This document shows, piece by piece, positions 1-7,451 of a stretch of DNA of 64,000 nucleotides. Origin of the DNA: Mycobacterium sp. 852013-51886_SCH5428379 (GTDB lineage: Bacteria > Actinomycetota > Actinomycetes > Mycobacteriales > Mycobacteriaceae); the NCBI RefSeq assembly GCF_001665575.1, contig NZ_LZSU01000034.1, positions 44,034-108,033 of the forward strand. The letters run 5' to 3'. Position 1 is the stretch's first letter. Every line of letters starts with the position of its first letter. A model generated the notes under the pieces. That model searched no databases. It worked only from the letters and a program-made list of their open reading frames with translations, and was not told where the DNA came from. The position numbers and the translations under genes are program-made.

Positions 1-1
1 G

Positions 2-136
2 CTGTGCATGGGTGAGCGCGTGGTCGGACTGGAGTTGGCGCGGGTGCTCGTCAAGGAGTGGCTGGAACTCGAATTCGACCCCGAGTCGTCCTCCGCGGCC
101 AAGGTCGCCGACATCAGCGCCTACGAGAGTGACTGA
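2..136 (+). CDS. D-erythrulose-4-phosphate isomerase-like protein (RpiB family), C-terminal fragment
   Basis: The window opens inside this gene; only the last 44 residues are present, beginning LCMGERVVG and ending in TGA at 134-136. The LCMGERVVGLELA stretch followed by a short helix is typical of the C-terminus of RpiB/LacAB sugar-phosphate isomerases. The following gene is an L-erythrulose-1-phosphate isomerase-like TIM barrel that overlaps it by 8 bp. In Mycolicibacterium smegmatis the RpiB-type DerI and TIM-type LerI isomerases act together in erythritol/threitol breakdown, so DerI is the best guess. An ordinary ribose-5-phosphate isomerase B cannot be excluded because the active site lies outside the window. 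Confidence 0.6.
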   Translation: MCMGERVVGLELARVLVKEWLELEFDPESSSAAKVADISAYESD

Positions 137-917
137 TCCGGTCCCGACCGCGACCGGTCCGCTGTGGATCGGTACCAGCTGGAAGATGAACAAGGGTCTG
201 GCCGAGGCCCGCTACTACGCCCGCGGGCTGGCCGACCACCTCCAGCGGACCGCGCTGCCGGGCGTGCAGCCCTTCATCATTCCGTCGTTCACCGCTCTGG
301 CCGTCACCCGCGAGGAACTCGGCACCGATTCGCCGGTGCTTCTCGGGGTGCAGAACGCGCACTGGGAGGACGAAGGCGCCTGGACCGGTGAGGTTTCGGT
401 GGCCCAGGCGAAGGACGCCGGCGCCCAGCTCGTCGAGATCGGACACTCTGAGCGCCGCGAGCACTTCGGCGAAACGGTGGCCACCACCCGGCTGAAAGTC
501 GCTGCCGCCCTGCGCCACGGGCTCGTCCCACTGCTGTGCATCGGCGAGAGCGACGAGGTCAAACAGGCGGGCGGATCGTCGGAGTTCATCCTCGACCAGG
601 CGGCCGGTGCGCTCGACGGGCTGACCGCCGATCAGCTGCGACACGTCCTGATCGCCTACGAACCCATCTGGGCGATCGGCGAACACGGCCGTCCCGCCAC
701 GGTCCCGGAGCTGCAGGAGCCGTTCGCTGAGCTCGGCCGCGAATACGGCAGTCGCACAGCGGGTCTGCTCTACGGCGGCTCGGTGAACCTCGACAACGCC
801 GCGGACCTGCTCGGCATCGAGCACGTCACCGGACTCTTCGTCGGCCGCACCGCCTGGCAGTTACCGGGCTATCTGCGGCTGCTCGAGATCGGCGCGAACC
901 ACCCGAAAGCCGGCTGA
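129..917 (+). CDS. lerI: TIM-barrel isomerase, probable L-erythrulose-1-phosphate isomerase
   Basis: A 262-aa protein of the triosephosphate isomerase family. The catalytic set is intact: Lys19 in TSWKMNK, His106 in EIGHSERR and Glu178 in AYEPIW, plus the phosphate-gripping LLYGGSVN near 213-220. The TSWKMNK start (instead of GNWKMN) is the form I associate with EryH/LerI proteins rather than glycolytic TpiA. I chose GTG at 129 because it overlaps the upstream stop (GTGACTGA); an upstream ATG at 12 would add a low-complexity tail unlike any TIM protein. Coupling to a DerI-like gene supports tetrose-phosphate isomerisation (L-erythrulose-1-P to D-erythrulose-4-P). A second TpiA remains possible. 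Confidence 0.75.
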   Translation: MTDPVPTATGPLWIGTSWKMNKGLAEARYYARGLADHLQRTALPGVQPFIIPSFTALAVTREELGTDSPVLLGVQNAHWEDEGAWTGEVSVAQAKDAGAQLVEIGHSERREHFGETVATTRLKVAAALRHGLVPLLCIGESDEVKQAGGSSEFILDQAAGALDGLTADQLRHVLIAYEPIWAIGEHGRPATVPELQEPFAELGREYGSRTAGLLYGGSVNLDNAADLLGIEHVTGLFVGRTAWQLPGYLRLLEIGANHPKAG

Positions 918-935
918 ACCGCGCCGGTTCAGCCG
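911..935. terminator. Bidirectional hairpin terminator between lerI-like gene and permease
   Basis: Perfect 10-bp stem CGGCTGAACC / GGTTCAGCCG with a 5-nt loop (GCGCC). It contains the stop codons of both convergent genes (TGA 915-917 on plus; TGA at 929-931 on minus). No T-tract follows, as usual in mycobacteria. Confidence 0.6.
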
Positions 936-2341
936 CGCAGCGACGTCGACGGCCGCCAGGCCAGCGCCCCGATCACCAAGCCCGCGAACGGAATGGCGGC
1001 CAGTATCGTGCTCAGCGTCGCGCTGCCACCGGTCACCAGCGTGAAGTTCGACAGCACCAGCCACATACAGCCGAGCAGGCCGAGCACCGCCACGGCGGGT
1101 GCGATCCGCGTCGTGAACAGGCCCCCGGCCCGGTCCCGGTGGCGGGCGAAGAACACCAGCACCGCCACCGACGTCGTCAGCATCAGGGTCACCATGCCGA
1201 CGGTCGCGACGCCCGCCATCGACCCGAACACCCCCACCAGCGGATCGACACCCAGCACCGCGAGGATCGCCACGATGACCGTCGCCGTGATGGTCTGCAC
1301 CACCGACGAGAACGCCGGGGACTCATGGCTGCCGTGGATACGGGCCAGCCGGGCCGGCAGCAGACCCTTTCCGGCCAGCACGAACTGGTAGCGCGCGATC
1401 ACGTTGTGGAACGACAGCACGCAGGCGAACAGACTGGTCAGCAGCAGCACGTTCACGATGTCGCGCCCGACCGTGCCCAGCATGTCCCCGGTGGTGTCGA
1501 GCAGCATGTTGCCGTTGCCGTCGAGGGTCTGCCGCGCCACGCCGGTCACCTGATCCGGGCCGATCGCCACCACGAACGCCCACACCGTGATCGCGTAGAA
1601 CGAACCGATGATGATCACCGCGGCATAGGTGGCGATCGGGATGGTCCGCTCGGGGTCGCGCGCCTCGTCCCGGAACACCGCGGTGGCCTCGAAGCCGATG
1701 AATCCGGTGAGCGCGAACAGGATCGCGATGGCGATCGCACCCTGGGTGAACGTGGCCGGCGCGAACGAGGTGAACGTGATCCCGGCCGGACCGGGGTTGG
1801 CGACCATCACGACGTCGAGCACCACCACGATGCCGATCTCCAGAGCGAGCGCGACCCCGAGCACCTTGGCGCTCAGTTCGATGTGCCGGTAGCCGAGCAC
1901 CGCCACGATCGCCAGGACGGCGAAAGAGTAGACGGGCCAGGGGATCACCGGGCCGTTGTAGAACGCGACCGTATCGGAGATCGCCCAGCCGATGTAGCCG
2001 TAGATGCCGACCTGGATCGCGGTGTAGGCGATCAGCGCCACCACGGCGATGCCCTTGCCCATCCGCTCACCGAGGCCCACGGTCACGTAGGAGAAGAACG
2101 CCCCGGCCTCGGGGACGTGGGGCGTCATCGTCACGAATCCGACGCTGAACACCAGCAGCACCAGCGCGGCGATCAGGAAGCCCATCGGGGCGCCTGCGCC
2201 GTTGCCGATCCCCATCGCCAGCGGCATGTTGCCGCCGATCACCGTCAGCGGGGCGGCGGCGGCGACGACCATGAACACGATGCCGACCGGGCCGAGATGC
2301 CCCTTCAGCCGCCGCTTCTCCGGGGTGGTGGATGTCGTCAT
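929..2341 (-). CDS. APC-superfamily amino acid permease
   Basis: A 470-aa integral membrane protein with about 12 hydrophobic segments. The N-terminal region GPVGIVFMVVAAAAPLTVIGGN and the later FALTGFIGFEATAVFRDEARDP stretch (a helix followed by a D/E-rich loop) are typical of amino acid-polyamine-organocation permeases. ATG at 2341 has AGGAGA six bases upstream and overlaps the stop of the peptidase gene (ATGA), so the two are co-translated. The peptidase partner suggests uptake of the amino acids or amides that the enzyme handles. Substrate cannot be read from sequence. Confidence 0.85.
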   Translation of the reverse strand: MTTSTTPEKRRLKGHLGPVGIVFMVVAAAAPLTVIGGNMPLAMGIGNGAGAPMGFLIAALVLLVFSVGFVTMTPHVPEAGAFFSYVTVGLGERMGKGIAVVALIAYTAIQVGIYGYIGWAISDTVAFYNGPVIPWPVYSFAVLAIVAVLGYRHIELSAKVLGVALALEIGIVVVLDVVMVANPGPAGITFTSFAPATFTQGAIAIAILFALTGFIGFEATAVFRDEARDPERTIPIATYAAVIIIGSFYAITVWAFVVAIGPDQVTGVARQTLDGNGNMLLDTTGDMLGTVGRDIVNVLLLTSLFACVLSFHNVIARYQFVLAGKGLLPARLARIHGSHESPAFSSVVQTITATVIVAILAVLGVDPLVGVFGSMAGVATVGMVTLMLTTSVAVLVFFARHRDRAGGLFTTRIAPAVAVLGLLGCMWLVLSNFTLVTGGSATLSTILAAIPFAGLVIGALAWRPSTSLRG

Positions 2342-3450
2342 GAGTTCTCCTGGAAGGCGTTTCGCAGTCGGTCGTGGTCGATCGCATGGGCGGTGTAGCC
2401 GCGGTGGCCGGTCAGTGTGGTGGCGGCGACCATCGCGTTGACGATGGCCTCCTCGGTGGCCTCGATGGTCAGGTCGAACAACCGGGTCATCAGCTGCGGC
2501 GCCACCATCCGCACCGGGATCTCCGGACGCGCGGTGTCGGCGTCTTCGTCCCACGAATACGGGGGGATGCCGCGGTTACCGGTCGAGAAGGCCAGCATCA
2601 GGTCGCCGCTGTACTGCTCGCCGGTCCCGCCGAGCCGGCCGACCGCGAGCGCCGAGCGTTGCGCCAACCGACGGCACTGGTGGGGGAGCAGCGGCGCGTC
2701 GGTCGCGACGATGACGATGATCGATCCCGAGCCCGGTTCGTATCCGGCCGGCAGCGCCGGCAGGGGCACCTCGGCCGGTCCGATGAGCTCGCCGATCGGG
2801 GCGCCGTTGATCCGGAGGCGTTCGCGCCGACCGTGATTGGCCTGAACCAGGACGCCGACGGTGTATCGGCCGGCGGCCGTCTCCGTCACCCGGGAGGCGG
2901 TGCCGATCCCGCCCTTGAAACCGTGGCAGATCATGCCGGTGCCGCCGCCGATGTTGCCCTCCGCGGGGGCATCCGTCGACGCGCTGTCCAGCGCCGCCCG
3001 CACGTGTTCCGGGCGCACGTGAAAGCCGTTGATGTCGTTGAGCAGACCGTCGTAGGTCTCGCCGACCACCGGCAGCGACCAGTAGACGCCCTCGCCCCGG
3101 GCCCGGACGTGCGCGGCGACCAACTCGTCGCGGACGACGCCGACGCTGTGGGTGTTGGTCAGGCCGATCGCGGTGGTGAGTTCCCCGGATTCACGAATCC
3201 ACTCCAGGCCGGTCAGCTCACCGCTGCCGTTGAGGCGGTGCGCTCCGGCGAACACCGGTTCGGTCCAGATGTCGTCGTGCGGGACGACGACCGTCACGCC
3301 GGTGTGCACCGCGGGGGGACCGTCGGCGTGCAGCGTGGTGTGCCCGACGCGTACCCCGGCGACATCGGTGATCGCATTGGCGGGGCCGGGCGGGTGCTCG
3401 CCGATCACCACGCCGAGGTCTCTGGCACGCATGCGTTCCGCTCGATTCAT
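2338..3450 (-). CDS. P1/DmpA-family (S58) aminopeptidase
   Basis: A 370-aa N-terminal-nucleophile peptidase of the DmpA/BapA family, which self-cleaves into two chains and removes N-terminal or beta-amino residues. Visible hallmarks are ITDVAGVRVGHTTL near 27-40, GNIGGGTGMICHGFKGGIGTASR near 165-187, and the GSIIVIVATDAPL block; Ser243 in this block would become the new N-terminus and nucleophile after cleavage at Gly242. ATG at 3450 is preceded by AGGAAAAG. The gene sits immediately downstream of a 25-bp palindrome and diverges from a TetR regulator, and overlaps the permease by 4 bp, giving a peptidase-permease operon. D- versus beta-peptide specificity is unknown. Confidence 0.85.
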   Translation of the reverse strand: MNRAERMRARDLGVVIGEHPPGPANAITDVAGVRVGHTTLHADGPPAVHTGVTVVVPHDDIWTEPVFAGAHRLNGSGELTGLEWIRESGELTTAIGLTNTHSVGVVRDELVAAHVRARGEGVYWSLPVVGETYDGLLNDINGFHVRPEHVRAALDSASTDAPAEGNIGGGTGMICHGFKGGIGTASRVTETAAGRYTVGVLVQANHGRRERLRINGAPIGELIGPAEVPLPALPAGYEPGSGSIIVIVATDAPLLPHQCRRLAQRSALAVGRLGGTGEQYSGDLMLAFSTGNRGIPPYSWDEDADTARPEIPVRMVAPQLMTRLFDLTIEATEEAIVNAMVAATTLTGHRGYTAHAIDHDRLRNAFQENS

Positions 3451-3455
3451 CCGTT

Positions 3456-3480
3456 GTTCTTTTCCTGATTGGAAAAGAAC
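3456..3480. promoter_or_regulatory. 25-bp perfect palindromic operator, probable TetR site
   Basis: GTTCTTTTCC, a 5-nt spacer (TGATT), then GGAAAAGAAC: two perfect 10-bp arms. The palindrome ends 5 bases before the peptidase ATG on the minus strand, overlapping its ribosome-binding site, and lies in the 79-bp gap facing the TetR gene at 3530. Binding there would block the peptidase-permease operon and probably the regulator's own promoter. The symmetry is directly visible; the binding protein is inferred from position. Confidence 0.7.
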
Positions 3481-3529
3481 TATGCGCCCGTGTGCACCGC
3501 AGCGCAACAGGAAGGGCAGAATCGGCGGT

Positions 3530-4141
3530 ATGGCACGGCCGAACAAGCAGGTCGAGAGACGCGGCGACATCATGGACGCCGCGATCGCGCTGATCGAGCG
3601 TCACGACCCGGCCACGCTGAAACTCTCCGACGTCGCCGCGGAGCTGGGCCTGACCACCAACGCGGTGCGCTACTACTTCAAAGACGTGTCGGACCTGCTG
3701 TCGGAGCTGGCGTTGCGGTCGGACGTGCGGTTCTACGAAGAGCGGTTACGCCTCGGCGCGACAACCGAGGATCTCCCCACCAGGCTGGCACTGACCATCG
3801 CGGCCGGTCTGCCCACGGGACCCGAGGACGCGGAGTGGCGCGCGATCTGGCGGGCCGTGCTGGCGGCCGGGTTCGAACTCGACCAGCGCAGCGATGTACA
3901 GGGCATCTACCACCGCCAGGTCGACCTCTACGCCGATCTGCTGGCGGCGGGCGAGCAGGCCGGGGCCTTCCGGCTGACCGGGCCGCCCCGCGACATCGCC
4001 ATGTCGCTGATGGCGATGGAGGACTACTTCGGCTACCGGATCGTCGCCCGCGACCCGGCGCTGAGCCGCAGCACCGCGCTGCGGCTCATGCGCCAGTACG
4101 CGGAGGTGGCGACCGGAGTCGCCCTCCCCGAGACGGTGTGA
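3530..4141 (+). CDS. TetR-family transcriptional regulator
   Basis: A 203-aa regulator with an N-terminal TetR DNA-binding domain: DIMDAAIALIERHDPATLKLSDVAAELGLTTNAVRYYFKDVSDLL near residues 12-60, containing the helix-turn-helix and the YYF motif. The C-terminal two thirds form a helical ligand domain of unknown specificity. ATG at 3530 follows GGAAGGG about 13 bases upstream. It diverges from the DmpA-type peptidase gene with a perfect palindrome between them, so local repression of the peptidase-permease operon and of itself is the natural reading. The inducer could be an amino-amide or peptide, but nothing in the sequence proves it. Confidence 0.85.
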   Translation: MARPNKQVERRGDIMDAAIALIERHDPATLKLSDVAAELGLTTNAVRYYFKDVSDLLSELALRSDVRFYEERLRLGATTEDLPTRLALTIAAGLPTGPEDAEWRAIWRAVLAAGFELDQRSDVQGIYHRQVDLYADLLAAGEQAGAFRLTGPPRDIAMSLMAMEDYFGYRIVARDPALSRSTALRLMRQYAEVATGVALPETV

Positions 4142-4148
4142 GCGTCGG

Positions 4149-5036
4149 TCAGTAGTCCCACACGGCCGGCACACACCGGAAGGCGTCCCCGGCCGGCGCC
4201 ACCCGGCACACCGACGGGAACGGCAGATGGGTGGCCACCAGTGATTCGCCGGTCGCGGCCAGCTCACGCAGCAGTGCCATCCGGACGCGCGTCGCCTCCT
4301 CGGGATCGTGCTCGAAGCCGTTCTGCCACTCGGGATTGTCGAATCCGGGCGCGAACACCGCGTCACCGGCGAACGTCAGACGGTCGCCGCGCGACTCCAG
4401 CCGGACGATGCTGTGCCCGGGGGTGTGCCCGCCGGTCCGGCTGAGGAGCACCCCGGGCGCCACCTCGTACTCGGTCTCGAACGTCTTGAGGTGGCCCCGG
4501 TATTCGTCGAGGAACCGCGAGGCGATCGACCGCAGGGCGGCCGGCACCGGATCCGGCATCACGGTGTGGGTGAAGTCGGGGGCCTCCCAGAACTCCGCCT
4601 CCGCCGCCGCGGTGTGCACCCGCAGATCCGGGCGCAGCCGTTCCTTGAGTCCCGCGGTCAGCAGTCCGCCGACGTGGTCCATGTGCAGATGGGTCAGCAC
4701 GACATCGGTCACCGCGCCGGGATCGATCCCGGCGGCCTCCAGTCGGTGCACGGTCTGGCCGGCGCGGGGGAAGTCGGGGAACTCCACGCCCAATCCGGCG
4801 TCGACGAGGATGGTCCGGTCCCCGGTCCGTACCACGACGACGTTGAGCGGCCAGTCCAGTACGTCCGGCGGCAGGAACTGGTCCTGCAACCAGCCGCCGA
4901 GGTCCGCCGGGGCGGCGTTCGTCGCCAGGGTGCTCGCCGTGATCGGCAGCACGCCGTCGCTGATCACCAGCACCTCGATGTCACCGACCTGTACCGCGTA
5001 CCGCGACGGGACCAGTTCGTCCTGAAGCACGCTCAT
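4149..5036 (-). CDS. Metallo-beta-lactamase-fold hydrolase, lactonase-like
   Basis: A 295-aa MBL-fold enzyme. Metal ligands are in place: THLHMDHVGG with His116, His118, Asp120 and His121, then GGHTPGH with His208, FAGDAVF with Asp225 and THLPF with His270. The spacing and the GHTPGHS loop resemble AttM/AiiB-type lactonases and related esterases more than antibiotic beta-lactamases. ATG at 5036 has a strong GGAGGAGG five bases upstream. It lies 81 bp downstream of an SDR gene on the same strand and may share its transcript. The substrate (lactone, thioester or other) is not determinable here. Confidence 0.8.
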   Translation of the reverse strand: MSVLQDELVPSRYAVQVGDIEVLVISDGVLPITASTLATNAAPADLGGWLQDQFLPPDVLDWPLNVVVVRTGDRTILVDAGLGVEFPDFPRAGQTVHRLEAAGIDPGAVTDVVLTHLHMDHVGGLLTAGLKERLRPDLRVHTAAAEAEFWEAPDFTHTVMPDPVPAALRSIASRFLDEYRGHLKTFETEYEVAPGVLLSRTGGHTPGHSIVRLESRGDRLTFAGDAVFAPGFDNPEWQNGFEHDPEEATRVRMALLRELAATGESLVATHLPFPSVCRVAPAGDAFRCVPAVWDY

Positions 5037-5117
5037 GTTCTCCTCCTCCGTGCACCGACAGGGGCTCTCCGCTGTCTGCTCGTGGATCGCTGTGGCGCAG
5101 CCGGATTCATCCACCGG

Positions 5118-5846
5118 TCATGCCGCGGATCCGCCGCCGTCGACGGGCAGGACGGCGCCGGTGACGAAACCGGCCCGTGGCGAGGCGAGGAAGAGCACCG
5201 CCTGCGCGATCTCCTCGGGCTGCCCGGTGCGGCCCAGCGGCAACGCGCGGCCGAGCTCCTCGTTGGTCTCGCCCCACTCCGCGACGACGCCGTCGGTGCG
5301 CGTCGGTCCCGGCGCGACGGTGTTGACCCGCACCCCGCGGCCACCGAACTCGACCGCCCAGGTGCGGGTGAGGGATTCGACGGCCGCTTTCGAGGCGCTG
5401 TAGACCGACGCGGCGGGCACCCCCTTGCCCGCCACCATCGAGGTCACGTTGACGACGCTGCCCCGCCCGCGCGCGAGCATGCCGGGAGCCAGTGCCGCGG
5501 TGAGGAAGTACGTCCCGCGCACGTTGGTGTCGAAGGTCCGCGCGAAGGCCGCGACGTCCTGATCGACGGTGAGTGCCGCGGGGAAACTCGCCGCATTGTT
5601 GACCAGCACGTCGACGTCCCCGAGCAGGCGCGCGAGTTTCTGCACCGACGCGAGGTCGGCCATATCGGCCTGGAGGAACCGGATGCGGTCGTGGGTGGCC
5701 GCGGCGGCCTCGCCGCGCTCCGAGTCGCGCCCGGTGATCGTCACTTCCGCCCCCGCGCCGGCGAGCAGTTGTGCGCACGCCAGCCCGATCCCGGCGGTGC
5801 CGCCGGTGACCACCGCGCGATATCCCTGCAGTTCTCCGTCGTCCAC
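5118..5846 (-). CDS. Short-chain dehydrogenase/reductase
   Basis: Classical SDR of about 242 aa. Counted from the ATG at 5852, it shows TGGTAGIG (16-23, nucleotide binding), NNAA (85-88), catalytic Ser138, Tyr151 and Lys155 (YSASK), and a C-terminal PVDGGG loop. The start is uncertain: the ATG at 5852 directly abuts AGAAAGGA, while the GTG two codons inside (5846) sits six bases from it, the same spacing as the divergent gene's ATG, so I prefer the GTG. It diverges from an NmrA-like gene and precedes the MBL-fold hydrolase. The cofactor, NAD or NADP, is unclear and the substrate unknown. Confidence 0.85.
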   Translation of the reverse strand: MDDGELQGYRAVVTGGTAGIGLACAQLLAGAGAEVTITGRDSERGEAAAATHDRIRFLQADMADLASVQKLARLLGDVDVLVNNAASFPAALTVDQDVAAFARTFDTNVRGTYFLTAALAPGMLARGRGSVVNVTSMVAGKGVPAASVYSASKAAVESLTRTWAVEFGGRGVRVNTVAPGPTRTDGVVAEWGETNEELGRALPLGRTGQPEEIAQAVLFLASPRAGFVTGAVLPVDGGGSAA

Positions 5847-5853
5847 TGACATT

Positions 5854-5987
5854 CCTTTCTGTCGATTCCTTCGCCGGAACAGCGGAGAAGCGGCGCGGTC
5901 ATCCAGGCGGGGATGAATCGGCGCCGAGGCGGCGGTTCTGGCCGGCGGAGGCGGAGATGTCGCCGCCCCGCCCACGGAACAGAAAGG
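5854..5987. promoter_or_regulatory. Divergent intergenic region with mirrored ribosome-binding sites
   Basis: CCTTTCTGT at 5854-5862 and ACAGAAAGG at 5979-5987 are exact inverted copies at the two edges of the SDR/NmrA gap. Each supplies the Shine-Dalgarno sequence of its gene, so the symmetry may only reflect a shared ribosome site. The sequence between is G+C rich with no obvious operator. Confidence 0.45.
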
Positions 5988-5993
5988 GCCGTC

Positions 5994-6752
5994 ATGAGAA
6001 TCGTCGTCATCGGGGGAACCGGCCGGATCGGGTCGAAGGTCGTACGCGGACTGACCGAACGCGGCCACGACGCCGTCGCCGCCGCACCGTCCACCGGCGT
6101 CAACGCCTTCACCGGCAAGGGGCTGGCCGAGGCGCTGTCGGGTGCAGAGGTGGTCGTGGACGTCACCAACTCGCCGAGCTTCGACGAGGAACCCGCCCGG
6201 GAGTTCTTCACCGTCGCGACCACGAACCTGCTCGACGCCGAGGCGCGCGCCGGGGTCGCGCATCACGTGGCGTTGTCGGTGGTCGGCACCGAGCAACTGG
6301 CCCGCGAGAGCGGATACTTCGCGGCGAAACTGCTGCAGGAGAACCTGATCGCCGGCGGACCGGTGCCGTACACGATCGTGCGCGCCACGCAGTTCTTCGA
6401 GTTCCTCTCCGCCATCGCCGATTCCGCGACCGAGAACGGAACCGTGCGGCTGCCCGGTGCGCTGATCCAGCCCATGGCGTCCGCCGACGTCGCCGAGGCC
6501 GTCGCCATCGCCGCGGTCAACGCACCCGTCGGCGGCATCACCGAAGTCGGCGGACCCGAACGGTTTCGGATGCCCGACCTGATCCGCACCGTGCTGACCG
6601 CCCGCGGCGACCGACGCCCGGTGGTGGCCGATCCGCACGCCCGCTACTGGGGCGCCGCGATCGACGACCACACCCTGGTGCCCGGCGACGGGGCGGCGCT
6701 GTTCGACCACCGGCTCGAGGACTGGGTTCTGGAGACGGCGGCCCGGCAGTGA
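5994..6752 (+). CDS. NmrA-like atypical SDR (NAD(P)-binding protein)
   Basis: A 252-aa extended or atypical SDR with an N-terminal Rossmann motif VVIGGTGRIGSKV at residues 4-16. It lacks a clear Tyr-x-x-x-Lys catalytic pair; instead it has SVVGTEQ and GYFAAKLLQEN near 100-120, as in NmrA/HSCARG and nucleoside-diphosphate-sugar epimerase-like redox sensors. ATG at 5994 has AGAAAGGG six bases upstream. Its stop overlaps the GTG of a nitroreductase (GTGA), so the two are translationally coupled, pointing to a small redox operon. It may be a reductase of quinone-like compounds or an NADPH sensor; sequence alone does not decide. Confidence 0.75.
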   Translation: MRIVVIGGTGRIGSKVVRGLTERGHDAVAAAPSTGVNAFTGKGLAEALSGAEVVVDVTNSPSFDEEPAREFFTVATTNLLDAEARAGVAHHVALSVVGTEQLARESGYFAAKLLQENLIAGGPVPYTIVRATQFFEFLSAIADSATENGTVRLPGALIQPMASADVAEAVAIAAVNAPVGGITEVGGPERFRMPDLIRTVLTARGDRRPVVADPHARYWGAAIDDHTLVPGDGAALFDHRLEDWVLETAARQ

Positions 6753-7417
6753 ACGTCTACGAGGCGGTAACCAGTCGCCATGCGGTGCGCGCCTTCACCG
6801 ACGAACCGGTGCCCGAGGAGACACTGCGGCGCGTGTTGTCCGCGGCGGCCTGGGCGCCGTCCGGATCGAATCTGCAACCGTGGCGCATCTACGTCGTCAC
6901 CGGCCCACCGCTCGCGCGGTTGAAGAAGAAGGCCGTCGAACGCGTCGCCGCCGGCGATCCCTGGGACCCGCGGCAGTTCGAGATGTACCCCACCGCACTG
7001 CAATCGCCCTACCGCGACCGGCGCCACGCGTTCGGCGAACAGCGCTACCGCGCCCTGGGCATCGTCCGCGACGACTGGGAGGCGCGCCAGCGTGCGGCGA
7101 TCGGCAACTGGGACTGCTTCGGCGCACCCGCGGCGCTGTTCTGCTACATCGACCGCGGACTCGGTCTGCCGCAGTGGGCGGATCTGGGCATGTATCTGCA
7201 GACCGTCATGCTGCTGCTGCGCGCCGAGGGGTTGCACAGCTGCCCGCAGATGGCGTGGTCGACCACCCGCACCACCGTCGCAGAGATCGTCGAACCCGAC
7301 GAGGAGATGATCCTGTTCTGCGGAATGTCGATCGGCTACGAGGACACCACCGTCGACCACGGCCGCACCGGCCGGGCGCCACTGGCCGAGACCGTCACCT
7401 TCGTCACTGACCGCTAG
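6749..7417 (+). CDS. Nitroreductase-family FMN-dependent oxidoreductase
   Basis: A 222-aa nitroreductase-fold protein. FMN-binding signatures are visible: SRHAVRAFTDEPV at the N-terminus, WAPSGSNLQPWR near residues 33-44, and DLGMYLQTVMLLLRAEGLHSCPQ near 147-169, with a C-terminal GMSIGYEDT. GTG at 6749 overlaps the NmrA-like gene by 4 bp. Members reduce nitro groups, quinones or flavins using NAD(P)H, and some act as dehydrogenases in catabolism; the WxxxxSxxNxQPWR form is common in environmental mycobacteria. The specific substrate is unknown. Confidence 0.85.
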   Translation: MNVYEAVTSRHAVRAFTDEPVPEETLRRVLSAAAWAPSGSNLQPWRIYVVTGPPLARLKKKAVERVAAGDPWDPRQFEMYPTALQSPYRDRRHAFGEQRYRALGIVRDDWEARQRAAIGNWDCFGAPAALFCYIDRGLGLPQWADLGMYLQTVMLLLRAEGLHSCPQMAWSTTRTTVAEIVEPDEEMILFCGMSIGYEDTTVDHGRTGRAPLAETVTFVTDR

Positions 7418-7451
7418 ACCGGGCGACCTCGCGTGATTACCGTGATGCGAT

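Noticed and set aside
12..128. N-terminal extension of the TIM-type isomerase to an ATG at position 12
   Set aside because: The extra residues are Ser/Arg/Pro low complexity, overlap the upstream gene's coding frame, and exceed the family length; GTG 129 couples perfectly.
4308..5849. 513-codon plus-strand ORF opposite the MBL hydrolase and SDR genes
   Set aside because: It is the antisense reading of two well-supported genes, His/Gly/Arg rich with no domain; high-GC DNA leaves such frames open by chance.
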